64,000 bases of DNA, taken from the NCBI GenBank assembly GCA_963697675.1, contig CAVOOW010000002.1:1-64000 (forward strand), written 5' to 3'. The notes under the pieces are model-generated. The model was given only the letters and a program-made list of their open reading frames with translations, was not told the DNA's origin and made no database searches. Below, in pieces: positions 8,303 through 16,724 of the stretch (position 1 is its first letter; the number at the start of each line of letters is the position of its first letter). The DNA is from CAVOOW01 sp963697675 (GTDB lineage: Bacteria > Actinomycetota > Actinomycetes > JACCUZ01). The translations under genes were made by a program, and so were the position numbers.

Positions 8303-8929
8303 TCAGCCCGCGGTTTCGGTGGGCGGCTCGAGAGTGAAGCGCTGCGCCAGAGCCTTCGCGGTCTCCGTGTCCGGCCCGGGGCGGGGGACAAAGAGGGCCT
8401 CCCGGTAGTACTTGAGCTCCTCGATGCTCTCGCGGATGTCGGCCAGCGCGCGATGACCGCCGTGCTTGGCCGGGGCGCTGTAGTAGATCCGGGGGAACCA
8501 GCGCCGGGCGAGCTCCTTGAGCGAGGAGACGTCCACGAGGCGGTAGTGCAGGTGTTCGTCGAGCGCCGGCATGTCACGGGCGATAAAGCCCCGGTCGACG
8601 TACACCGTGTTGCCCGCGAGCGGTGCCTTGCGCGCCACGGGGACATGGGTACGGACGTACGCGAGGACCTGCGCCTCGGCGTCCTCGAGCGTGATGCCCG
8701 CGTCGAGCTCCTCCAGCAGTCCCGATGTGGTGTGCATGCCGCGCACGATGTCGACCATCTGGTCGAGGGAGGCCGCCGGGGGCTTGATCACGACCTCGAT
8801 GCCCTCGCCGAGCACCTCGAGGTCGGAGTCGGTGACCAGGGCCGCGACCTCGACCAGGGCGTCGTGCTCGAGGGACAGTCCGGTCATCTCACAGTCGATC
8901 CACACGAGCCGGTCATTGTGCTCACTCAT
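8303..8929 (-). CDS. orn: Oligoribonuclease
   Basis: 208 aa. DEDDh 3'-5' exoribonuclease that finishes RNA decay by degrading 2-5 nt oligos and pGpG from c-di-GMP turnover. Exo I is WIDCEMTGL, Exo II lies around NTVYVDRGFIARDMP, Exo III has HRALADI. The length is slightly over the usual 180-200 because of a C-terminal tail. The ATG has no ribosome binding site but a good leaderless -10 (8937-8942). Its pGpG-degrading role links it functionally to the c-di-GMP enzymes at 42-46 kb. Confidence 0.95.
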   Translation of the reverse strand: MSEHNDRLVWIDCEMTGLSLEHDALVEVAALVTDSDLEVLGEGIEVVIKPPAASLDQMVDIVRGMHTTSGLLEELDAGITLEDAEAQVLAYVRTHVPVARKAPLAGNTVYVDRGFIARDMPALDEHLHYRLVDVSSLKELARRWFPRIYYSAPAKHGGHRALADIRESIEELKYYREALFVPRPGPDTETAKALAQRFTLEPPTETAG

Positions 8930-8936
8930 GCGGGAC

Positions 8937-8942
8937 ACCCTA
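8937..8942 (-). promoter_or_regulatory. Leaderless -10 element for orn
   Basis: TAGGGT on the minus strand lies 7 bases before the orn ATG with no Shine-Dalgarno sequence, the usual leaderless layout (TANNNT). Confidence 0.5.
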
Positions 8943-9070
8943 GGCTCCGACGGGTTCGCAGCGGCGAGCGGTGCGCGCGCGACGTTACATTGCCAAGTCG
9001 TGACCAATTCGTGGTGGGCCGTGTCGCGATCCAGGCGCACGATGAAGAGAACCGACGATCGGGAGACCTG

Positions 9071-9319
9071 ATGGGCCGCGTGGCCCGCGACGCAGACTCC
9101 GAGGTCCGTCTGGTGCAGGACGCACCGGAGGTCCCGGAGGAGTTCGGCCTGCGCGTGATCTGGCAGTCCGAGGACGAGCAGATCGAGGCTGCCGAGTTCC
9201 TGATCGCGACCCGGATGCAGGAAGACGTGCGGCGGCGCATCGCCAAGGAGACGCTGACCCTGCGCGAGCAGCGCCGCGAGAAGTTCTCGACCTTCGTCCA
9301 GCGGCACTCCAGCGACTGA
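9071..9319 (+). CDS. Small conserved protein of unknown function
   Basis: 82 aa, hydrophilic and helical, rich in Glu and Arg (REQRREKFSTF near the end). Third codon positions are almost all G or C, which supports real coding on this strand. The ATG at 9071 has GGGAG just upstream. It is followed after 4 bases by the LigD-type phosphoesterase gene, so the two are probably co-transcribed. No family is recognised and there is no signal peptide. Confidence 0.65.
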   Translation: MGRVARDADSEVRLVQDAPEVPEEFGLRVIWQSEDEQIEAAEFLIATRMQEDVRRRIAKETLTLREQRREKFSTFVQRHSSD

Positions 9320-9323
9320 CGGA

Positions 9324-9674
9324 GTGGCCCGACCTGCCTTCGTGCTGCATGAGCACCGCAAGCCTCGGCATCACTTCGACCTGCGTCTCGAGGAGGGCGG
9401 CGTTCTGCGGTCCTGGGCGCTGCCGCGCGGCCTGCCGACGTCCAGCGCCGGGAACCGGCTCGCGGTCGAGGTCGACGATCACGACCTGGACCATCTGACC
9501 TACGAGGACGCGGACAAGGACATCGCGGACATCGGCTGGTGGGAGGAGCACGACCGGACGGACCGCCGCATCCTGCTCACTCTGCACGGTCGCGAGTCGT
9601 CCGTGCGCTACGCGTTGATCCGCACCGACTCGGACTGGCTGATGCACCGCACCAAGGACCAGTCCGCCAGTTGA
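9324..9674 (+). CDS. Stand-alone LigD N-terminal 3'-phosphoesterase domain protein
   Basis: 116 aa. Equivalent to the PE module of the bacterial NHEJ ligase LigD, which removes 3'-phosphate or ribonucleotide ends in a Mn-dependent reaction. The conserved active-site stretch HHFDLRLEEGG-LRSWALPRG and the preceding FVLHEHR motif are present. In LigD this domain is fused to ligase and polymerase; here it is separate and slightly short. The GTG start sits 4 bases after the upstream stop, indicating coupling with the 82-aa protein. No Ku or ligase gene is in the window. Confidence 0.82.
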   Translation: MARPAFVLHEHRKPRHHFDLRLEEGGVLRSWALPRGLPTSSAGNRLAVEVDDHDLDHLTYEDADKDIADIGWWEEHDRTDRRILLTLHGRESSVRYALIRTDSDWLMHRTKDQSAS

Positions 9675-9677
9675 CTG

Positions 9678-10757
9678 TCAGGGGCGCGGGGCGACGCAGG
9701 TCGGGGAGCCGGTGGCGTACGAGGAGTGCGGCGCATCGTCGGCCGGATGGCCTGCTGCGGGGAGCACCTGGAGCTCTCCGCTGTTCCGGCAGGCCAGCAC
9801 GATCCATCGGCCGACCGTGCAGAAGTGCCGCACCCAGGCTCCGGTCGGTCTTCCCCACATCGCCGGGACAGCGGCTTGTTGCGGACCGGGCTCCAGGGTG
9901 ATCAGGCGATCTTGCCCACGTACCGCCACGAGGACCCGGTGGGCTGCGTCCACGGCGATGTGGGAGGGCAGCGCCGGGTGGCTCGTGTCTCCGGCCTTCC
10001 CGCTCCCTGGCCCTACGCCGATCTCCGGGTGCACGATCACGTGGTCCCCGACGACCTCGACGGGGATGACCGCGGCGGACAGCTCGGCGGCCACCCACGC
10101 CCATCGGCCGTCCTCGGACCAGGCCAGGTGGCGTGGTCCCGACCCGCGGGGAACAACCACGGGCTCGCCCGGGGTGAGCCGCCCGTCCCCGCTGATCGAG
10201 AACCGCCAGATCCTGTCGGTCCCGAGATCGCAGATCCACCACTCGCGGCCGGACTCGGCACCGGTGGCCGATCCCACGCCGGGCGGCCGGAGCACCGCGA
10301 AGTGCGGGTGTGATCGTGCCTGGTGGACCGGGTCGGCGCCGGACCCCGACAGGCGCACGAGGTCTCTACGTCCGACGACCGAGCCGTCGGGTCCGAGAGC
10401 GAGAACGGCAATGCTGGACGAGGAGAAGTTGGTCACGATGGCGAAGTCACCGGTCGGCGTGACTGCGACATGGCAGGGGTGCTCACCAGCGGTGGGCACC
10501 GCTTCGCCCAGCGCAGAACAGGACCCGTCGTCCCCGACCAGGACCGCGCTCAGCGCACCGGTCGCCCGCTCATGCGTGGCGTAGACCACGGGCAGCCGCG
10601 GGTGCCAGGCAAGGAACGACGGCGAGGCCATCGCCAGGGTGGACCGTCGGGTCAGTACGCCACTGTCGGCGTCGAGCCACCAGGTCGACATGCCCTCGCC
10701 GGCTCCGTCCGGTGCCGTATATGCGCCGACGGCGATGAGGTGTCCGGCCTCGAGCAC
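9678..10757 (-). CDS. Lactonase-family seven-bladed beta-propeller protein
   Basis: 359 aa. Resembles the PF10282 family, which includes 6-phosphogluconolactonase (Pgl) and muconate-type cyclases. Repeated blade motifs such as GEHPCHVAVTPTGDFA, SHPHFAV and SGPRHLAWSEDGRWAWV are clear. A lactonase role in the pentose phosphate route is possible but not certain. GTG at 10757 is the only reasonable start; no strong ribosome binding site. Stop codons of this gene and the convergent phosphoesterase are 3 bases apart. Confidence 0.82.
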   Translation of the reverse strand: MLEAGHLIAVGAYTAPDGAGEGMSTWWLDADSGVLTRRSTLAMASPSFLAWHPRLPVVYATHERATGALSAVLVGDDGSCSALGEAVPTAGEHPCHVAVTPTGDFAIVTNFSSSSIAVLALGPDGSVVGRRDLVRLSGSGADPVHQARSHPHFAVLRPPGVGSATGAESGREWWICDLGTDRIWRFSISGDGRLTPGEPVVVPRGSGPRHLAWSEDGRWAWVAAELSAAVIPVEVVGDHVIVHPEIGVGPGSGKAGDTSHPALPSHIAVDAAHRVLVAVRGQDRLITLEPGPQQAAVPAMWGRPTGAWVRHFCTVGRWIVLACRNSGELQVLPAAGHPADDAPHSSYATGSPTCVAPRP

Positions 10758-10778
10758 TCACCCACCACCACCCCTTCA

Positions 10779-10834
10779 AAGTCGATCATGCACTACTTGT
10801 GTGCCCGCGCACACAAGTAGTGCATGATCGACTT
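10779..10834. repeat. Perfect 26-bp inverted repeat with 4-nt loop
   Basis: Arms 10779-10804 and 10809-10834 are perfectly complementary around the loop CCGC. The outer part AAGTCGATCATGCA is shared with the four elements at 33.9-34.3 kb, so this is a member of a dispersed palindromic family. It lies between the 5' end of the lactonase gene and tRNA-Arg and would form a very stable hairpin. Confidence 0.9.
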
Positions 10835-10891
10835 CTAACAGTGGGGGAGTGGTGGGGCTCTTGCCCTGCTTTCTGAGTGGGGAAAAGTCGG

Positions 10892-10964
10892 CGCCCCCGG
10901 CAGGGATCGAACCTGCGACCAACCGCTTAGAAGGCGGTTGCTCTATCCACTGAGCTACGGGGGC
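10892..10964 (-). tRNA. tRNA-Arg (anticodon TCT)
   Basis: 73 nt. Acceptor GCCCCCG (10964-10958) pairs with CGGGGGC (10899-10893). The anticodon arm is ACCGC / CTTCTAA / GCGGT, giving TCT, which reads the AGA codon, rare in high-GC genomes. CCA is not encoded. Confidence 0.95.
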
Positions 10965-11092
10965 GGGCCTGGCCAACAACGCTAGCGGGTGGAACGCCCG
11001 TGGCGTCGGGCCGCACGGCAGGCTTCGCCCGATCCTCGAGGACGGCGACCGGCGCATCGCATCGCAGCGCGCCGGCGCGCGGCCGGCTGCGG

Positions 11093-11539
11093 CTACTTCC
11101 GGCCGTCGCGCAGCCCGCTGACCACCTTGTCGATGCGCCTTCGCCGGGTCTCCTCGGTCTTGGCGTCCTCGATCGTGAGCACGTGGCGCAGCTTGTTGCT
11201 GTAGGACAGCCCGTCGAAGAACGCCCGGGCCGCCGCGTCCTCGTCCAGGGCCGCGGCGAAGTCGGGAGGCACGGTGACCTCTCGCGGCTCGGTGTCGAGC
11301 TCGACATCGACGTCCACCTCGTCACCCGCCACGATGCCGGCACCGGCCCGCACCTCGGCGCTCACCGGCAGCAGGTACCTGCCGCCCCTGGGCGCGATGC
11401 TGCTGCGATAGGTGTAAGCCCCGATGGTCACGACGACCGCGGGACGCTTGCTCGACCCCAGTCCGTCGACGACCTCCGCCGGGACCTCGATGCCGGTGGC
11501 GGTCTTGCCGCCGAGCAGGACTGTGTTGCGGAACCTCAC
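11093..11539 (-). CDS. DUF1905 / YdeI-OmdA family protein
   Basis: 148 aa. The N-terminal half is a DUF1905 small beta-barrel (residues about 1-90: GIEVPAEVVDGLG, VTIGAYTYRSSIAP, GGRYLLPVS). The C-terminal half is the YdeI/OmpD-associated helical motif (FFDGLSYSNKLRHVLTIEDAKTEETRRRRI). Biochemical role unknown. GTG at 11539 starts the conserved VRFRNTVLL; it has no ribosome binding site and may be leaderless. It is the last gene before the secreted peptidase on the same strand. Confidence 0.82.
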   Translation of the reverse strand: MRFRNTVLLGGKTATGIEVPAEVVDGLGSSKRPAVVVTIGAYTYRSSIAPRGGRYLLPVSAEVRAGAGIVAGDEVDVDVELDTEPREVTVPPDFAAALDEDAAARAFFDGLSYSNKLRHVLTIEDAKTEETRRRRIDKVVSGLRDGRK

Positions 11540-11570
11540 TCGCGGGAGTATGCCCGCTGATCCGCCGATG

Positions 11571-13019
11571 TCACCAGGACGTCGGCTTGGTCGGTTGGAC
11601 CAGCCACACCTTGAAGAAGTGGGTGAGCTCGACACCGGTGCGGTTCTCGGCGTAGCGCCGGAAGCCGCGCTCGGTGGCGTTGCCGTGCCGGTGCGCCGCG
11701 TGCCACGACCGAAGCAGGTCGAAGAACGGCCCGTCGCCGAGCTTGACCCGCAACGCCTGCAACGTCATCGCACCACGCGCGTAGATGGAGTCGGAGAACA
11801 GGTTGGCGGGTCCACCCGGTCGGCCGGGCGGCGGCTCCCAGACCGAGTTCTTGGCCTTCTTCTTGTAGTTGTCGTTGAAGAACTGCTGCGCGGTCCTGTT
11901 CCCGCTGTGCTCGCTCCACATCCACGACGAGAACTCGGCGAATCCCTCGGCCAGCCAGATGTCACGCCACTTCTTCAACGTCACCGAGTCGCCGAAGTAC
12001 ATGTGCGCCGCCTCGTGGGCCAGTGTCAGCTCGTCGGGCGGGCTGTCGTAGATCGGCTTGGTCTGCGTCTCCAGCGCATAGCCCACCTTGGGCGCGTGGT
12101 CGACGATGGCACCGGTCGACGAGAACGGGTAGGGCCCGTAGAGGCTGGCGAGATAGTCGGTGACCGCCGGCAGCTTGTCGACGACGGGCCGCGCCCGCTT
12201 TGCGACAGTCGGGTCGAGCGCGACGTAGTAAGGCACGCCACCGGGGGTCACTCCCGTGCGCACTCGGAACTTCCCCACCGTGGCAGTTGCGAGGTACGTC
12301 GACATGGGCTCGGCGTTGTGCCAGTGAAATCTCGTCCAGCCGTGCTTGGACTTGGTGCTCACGAGGTCGCCGTTGGCCACTGCGGTGAGACCGTGCGGCA
12401 CGCGGACCCGGAAGTCGTACGTCGCCTTGTCGCGAGGCGTGTCATTGCACGGGAACCATCCCGGTGACCCTTGTGGCTCTCCCACGACGAAGGCCCCGTC
12501 CTTCGTGGCGACCCATCCCTCGAGCGACCCGTCGGGGTCGGTCACCGCCTTGGGTGTCCCCGCATAGCGCACGACGACCACGAACGTCTTGCCCTTCGCC
12601 AGCGGGTGCGACGGTCGCACGACCAGCTCCTGCTTGAGGGCCGCGGGCTGGGTGAACGCCGCCGCATGCTTGTTGACTCGCACCGACGTCACCTGCAGCG
12701 CGCGGCGGAAGTCGAGGTCGAAGGTGGCGAGCCGTTTCTTCGTGACGGCCTTGATGCGGGCCTTGCCGCGCAGGTGCCTGGTGGCAGGGTCATAGGTCAG
12801 CCGCAGGTTGTAGTGCTCCACGTCATAGCCGCCGTTGCCCTGGTGCGGAAAGTAGGGATCACCAGCACCCTGCGCACCGTGCACCGCTGCCGCCACGGCA
12901 GGCGCCGCCGTCACGGAGGCCAACGGGCGATCCGCCGCTGCTGCCAGCCCCATGCCGGACCCGCCGAGCCCGAGGAGAGCGAGAACGGTGCCTGCGCCGG
13001 ATGCGCGTCCTGTGAGCAT
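11571..13019 (-). CDS. Secreted M1-family zinc metallopeptidase
   Basis: 482 aa. Begins with a signal peptide (basic start, hydrophobic segment to about residue 28, then an Ala-rich region), so it is exported. The gluzincin motif HEAAHMYFGD with the distal Glu in LAEGFAEF gives the HExxH-18-E zinc site. The N-terminal M1 beta-domain is present; the C-terminal ERAP1-like domain of cytoplasmic PepN is absent, as usual for short secreted M1 enzymes. It ends with a short basic tail. ATG at 13019 with GAGGGA just upstream. Divergent from the GTPase genes. Confidence 0.88.
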   Translation of the reverse strand: MLTGRASGAGTVLALLGLGGSGMGLAAAADRPLASVTAAPAVAAAVHGAQGAGDPYFPHQGNGGYDVEHYNLRLTYDPATRHLRGKARIKAVTKKRLATFDLDFRRALQVTSVRVNKHAAAFTQPAALKQELVVRPSHPLAKGKTFVVVVRYAGTPKAVTDPDGSLEGWVATKDGAFVVGEPQGSPGWFPCNDTPRDKATYDFRVRVPHGLTAVANGDLVSTKSKHGWTRFHWHNAEPMSTYLATATVGKFRVRTGVTPGGVPYYVALDPTVAKRARPVVDKLPAVTDYLASLYGPYPFSSTGAIVDHAPKVGYALETQTKPIYDSPPDELTLAHEAAHMYFGDSVTLKKWRDIWLAEGFAEFSSWMWSEHSGNRTAQQFFNDNYKKKAKNSVWEPPPGRPGGPANLFSDSIYARGAMTLQALRVKLGDGPFFDLLRSWHAAHRHGNATERGFRRYAENRTGVELTHFFKVWLVQPTKPTSW

Positions 13020-13174
13020 GGTGTCCCTCGAGATCGATGGTGGTGGCGCGTGCTGAGCGCCAGCCTGCAAGGGCATCATGCCCGCATGCAGATCTGCCCG
13101 CTGACCAGGGTCGTCCCGTTGCTCCGCGGCTGCCGGAGTGCACCGATGGGACGCCCTGCGGAAGAATCGCCCTT

Positions 13175-14868
13175 GTGACAACGGGAGCGGACGGCGCAAT
13201 GCTGCTCGCAGCCCTCGAGGGTTTGGGCGAGCAAGTGCGCAACCTGTCGCTCCCGCTGCAGGTTGCCGACCTCGACGCCGCATGCGGGCTGCGCCGCGAG
13301 ATCGCCGACCAGCTCGACGACTACCTGCTGCCACGGCTGCGTCGCCCCGACGCTCCCATGCTCGCTGTGGTCGGCGGCCCGACAGGAGCCGGCAAGTCGA
13401 CGCTGGTCAACTCTCTGGTCGGTCAGCCGGTCAGCGCTGCCGGGGTGCTGCGGCCGACGACACGGTCGGCGGTCCTCGCCTACCACCCCGCTGAGCGCCG
13501 CGTGGTTCGAGAGCCGGCGCATCCTGCCGAGCCTCGGCCGCACCACGGGCGCCTCCACCGACCCCGCGAACCTCCAGCTGGTGGTGACCTCGAACCTGCC
13601 GGCCGGCATCGCCATCCTCGACGCGCCGGACATCGACTCGGTCGTGATCGCCAACCGCGAGCTCGCGACGCAGCTGCTCGCGGCCGCCGACATGTGGATG
13701 TTCGTCACGACGGCCGCGCGCTATGCCGACGCCGTGCCGTGGGAGTTCCTGCGCGACGCCGTCACCCGCGGCACGGCCGTTGCGATCGTCCTCGACCGGG
13801 TGGCTCCGGATGCATGTTGACGAGGTCCGCGCTCACCTCGCGACGATGCTCACCGAGCAGCGGCTCGGGGGTGCACCGCTGTTCGTCGTGCCCGAGACCA
13901 CGCCGGTCAACTCGATGCTGCCGGCCGGCACGGTCGACGTGATCCACCAGTGGCTCCTCGGGTTGGCCAGTGACCCCGCGGTGCGCGCCACCGTCGTACA
14001 CCACACGCTGAACGGCGCGTTGCGTGCTCTCACGGCGCGCGTGGTCCTGCTCGCCGCTGCCAGCGACGGCCAGTCCGAGGCGGCAGCGCGGCTGCGGCGC
14101 GAGGTCGATCAGGCGTACGACGACGCGCTCGCTCGCGTCGACGGCGCTTCTGCCGATGGGTCGTTGCTGCGCGGCGAAGTGCTGGCCCGCTGGCAGGAGT
14201 TCGTGGGGACCGGCGAGATGATGCGCGCCCTCGAGTCGAAGGTCGGCCGGTTGCGCGATCGCGTCACGGCAGCGGGGTCACGCAAGTCGCAGCCGGGTGA
14301 CGAGCTCGCCGAGGCACTGGAGTCCGGAGTCGAGGCGCTCGTCCGCGCCGCGGCCGACAAGGCCGCCGAGCGTGTGGGCGCGGCCTGGCGCGACGACCCG
14401 GCCGGCTCGGCTCTGCTGGGCGATGGCGATCTGCAGGGCAGCTCACCCGATCTGGGGGAGGCCACTCGTCAGGCGGTCCGGGAGTGGCAGGACGGCGTTC
14501 TGGAGCTCGTCCGGAGGCAGGGTCAGGGCAAGCGGGCCACCGCGCGCTATCTCGCGTTCGGAGTCAACGGGCTCGGCCTGCTCGTGATGATCGACGTGTT
14601 CACGCAGCCCGGCGGGTCGGCGACGGGTGAGGCGGCTGGGGCCGGCGGTGCCGTCGCGCTCAGCAACAAGATCCTCGGTGCCGCCCTCGGCGACCAGGCG
14701 GTGCGCAACCTCGCCGCGTCGGCACGGGCGGACCTGCACCGGCGGGTGGCCTACCTGCTGGACGGCGAGCGCCGCCGGTTCCTGGCTCTCCTGGATGCCG
14801 TGGCGATCAGCGAGGACGCGGGCTCCGCGCTGCGCAGTGCCGTGCAGGACGTCGAGGACACCCGGTGA
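13175..14868 (+). pseudogene. Dynamin-family GTPase, two +1 frameshifts
   Basis: About 563 aa if two surplus bases are removed. Dynamin-like GTPases remodel membranes; actinobacterial members act in cytokinesis or envelope stress. The P-loop GGPTGAGKST and switch I RPTTRS lie before the first shift near 13502; the G3 stretch AILDAPDIDSV, VLDR and the P-W-F-LRD segment lie between the shifts; the long helical stalk and a C-terminal hydrophobic patch follow the second shift at about 13815. Frames: 13175-13502, 13503-13814, 13816-14868. GTG at 13175 starts the frame. Its stop overlaps the next GTPase (GTGA), so the pair is coupled. Probably intact in the cell if the insertions are read errors. 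Confidence 0.8.
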
Positions 14869-16499
14869 ACCGTCCGGTCCGCCGGCTGAGCGGGCGTCAT
14901 CGCCGTTCCGACCTTCCCGCCATGCTCACGGCCCTCGACGAGGCGATCGAGGCCCTGGACGGGCGCGCCGACCGGAAAGCCCTGGCCCGGGCCCGCAAGG
15001 TGCGAGGTCGCGCGGGTGAGCGGCTGCTGCTGTCCGGCCAGCACACCGTGGTGGCGCTGGCGGGTTCGACCGGCAGCGGCAAGTCGACACTGTTCAACGC
15101 GCTGTCCGGCGCAGAGCTCTCGCCGGCGGGTGTGCGCCGACCCACCACGGCCAAGGCGTATGCCTGCGTCTGGGGGGTGGAGGAAGCGGCGCCGCTGGTG
15201 CAGTGGCTCGGCGTGCCGCGCCGGCAGACCGCCTGGCATCACGGTGCCGTCGTCGAGGACCAGCCCGAGCTCGACGGGCTCGTGCTGCTCGACCTGCCCG
15301 ACCACGACTCGAACGTGCTCGACCACCGGCTCGAGGTCGATCGGCTGGTCGAGCTCGTCGACCTGTTCGTGTGGGTGGTCGACCCGCAGAAGTACGCCGA
15401 CGAGGCCCTGCACGAGAACTACCTACGCCGCCTCTCGGGACACGCGGCGGTGACAGTCGTCCTGCTCAACCAGGTCGACACGCTGACCGCCATCGCCGCC
15501 GCGGAGATCGCGACCGACCTCGGCAGGCTGGTCGAGCTCGACGGGCTGCGTCGCGCCCAGGTTCTGACCTGCTCGGCACGTACGGGTGAGGGGCTGGACG
15601 ACGTACGCACCTTGCTCGCCTCCGCTGTCACCCGGCGTCAGGCCGGCAACGACCGGCTCGTGGCAGACGTGGAGTCCGTGGTCTACGCCCTCGCCCTGTC
15701 GGTGTCGCTTGATGCGAACCCCGACGTCTCGCCCGGCCGGGGTGAGCTCGTCGCGGCGCTCGCGTCGTCGGCGGGCGTGGAGGCGATCGGCGAGGCCGTC
15801 GAGCAGTCGTGGCTGCGGCGCGCGGGCACGTCGCTCGGTTGGCCGCCGGCGCGGTGGCTGGGCAGGCTGCGGCCCGACGTGCTGCGCCGGGCGCGCCTGC
15901 CCGACAGCGAACGGCGCGGGCTGCGCGCGGTGGCGAGTTCCTCGGTGCCGGCGCCCGCACCGGTGCAACTGGCGCAGGTGGAGAGCGCGGTGCGTCGGCT
16001 CAGTGACGAGGTGTCGCGCGACCTGCCGCCGGCGTGGCAGAAGTCGGTGCGCCGGGCGGCGCCTGCCGAGGATGTCCGCGACGGCCTCGACCAGGCGATG
16101 CTCGGCACCGACCTCGGAGTCGACCGGACTCCGGTGTGGTGGCGTCTCGGATCGGTGGCCCAGTGGCTCGTCACGCTCGCCGCGGTCGCGGGAGGAGTGT
16201 GGCTGCTGCTGGTGATCTTCGGCGGCGATCGGGGTCTGTCTGACGGCTCGACGTCGTCGGGCGGCGTGACTTGGCCGGCGGTGCTGCTTGTGGGCGGCGT
16301 GCTGGTCGGGGTGTTGCTGGCGCTGTGGGGTCGCTCGATCGGCCGCGCCGGGGCCATAGAGGCGCGCGAGCAGGCCGAGTCGCGGTTGCGGGCCGGCGTC
16401 GAGTCGGTCGCCGACCGGCTGGTGATCGGGCCGGTGGCGGCCGAGGTGCAGCGCCACGAGGGAGCACGAGACGCGCTGTCGCGAGCCGCCGGGGAGTGA
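14865..16499 (+). CDS. Second dynamin-like/YfjP-type GTPase with C-terminal membrane anchor
   Basis: 544 aa. GTPase domain: P-loop AGSTGSGKST (residues about 67-76), switch I RPTTAKAY, G3 LLDLPDHDS, G4-like LLNQVDTL. A helical middle region follows, then two membrane spans near residues 430-450 and 475-500 and a final amphipathic helix. The arrangement of a soluble and a membrane-bound GTPase in adjacent coupled genes resembles the DynA/DynB pairs that stabilise division septa in Streptomyces; an equivalent role is inference. Starts at GTG overlapping the upstream stop. Confidence 0.88.
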   Translation: MNRPVRRLSGRHRRSDLPAMLTALDEAIEALDGRADRKALARARKVRGRAGERLLLSGQHTVVALAGSTGSGKSTLFNALSGAELSPAGVRRPTTAKAYACVWGVEEAAPLVQWLGVPRRQTAWHHGAVVEDQPELDGLVLLDLPDHDSNVLDHRLEVDRLVELVDLFVWVVDPQKYADEALHENYLRRLSGHAAVTVVLLNQVDTLTAIAAAEIATDLGRLVELDGLRRAQVLTCSARTGEGLDDVRTLLASAVTRRQAGNDRLVADVESVVYALALSVSLDANPDVSPGRGELVAALASSAGVEAIGEAVEQSWLRRAGTSLGWPPARWLGRLRPDVLRRARLPDSERRGLRAVASSSVPAPAPVQLAQVESAVRRLSDEVSRDLPPAWQKSVRRAAPAEDVRDGLDQAMLGTDLGVDRTPVWWRLGSVAQWLVTLAAVAGGVWLLLVIFGGDRGLSDGSTSSGGVTWPAVLLVGGVLVGVLLALWGRSIGRAGAIEAREQAESRLRAGVESVADRLVIGPVAAEVQRHEGARDALSRAAGE

Positions 16500-16584
16500 C
16501 CTCGGCGCTCGGCTGCCCCTTTGCCGCGGCGGTTGGCCGTCGCTGCCCGTCGTCAGCGGCCACGTTTGCCCGTCGCCGAGACGG

Positions 16585-16621
16585 TCGTCCACAGGCCGAA
16601 CGGGTCCGGGCGTTGTCCACA
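16585..16621 (+). promoter_or_regulatory. Two DnaA-box-like sequences upstream of ssb
   Basis: TTGTCCACA at 16613-16621 is the DnaA box consensus of high-GC actinobacteria, and TCGTCCACA at 16585-16593 differs by one base. They are 28 bp apart in the same orientation within the 225-bp leader of the ssb-like gene. The rest of this leader shows no other recognisable element. Confidence 0.4.
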
Positions 16622-16724
16622 GATCTCGTGGAGGGACTGTCGATGCCGCTGCCTCCCTGGGCAACCTCGTGTCTCACGAGGCGGCGATGGTCCGCCGTGG
16701 GCGAGGACATCGCAGGAGGCAGTC

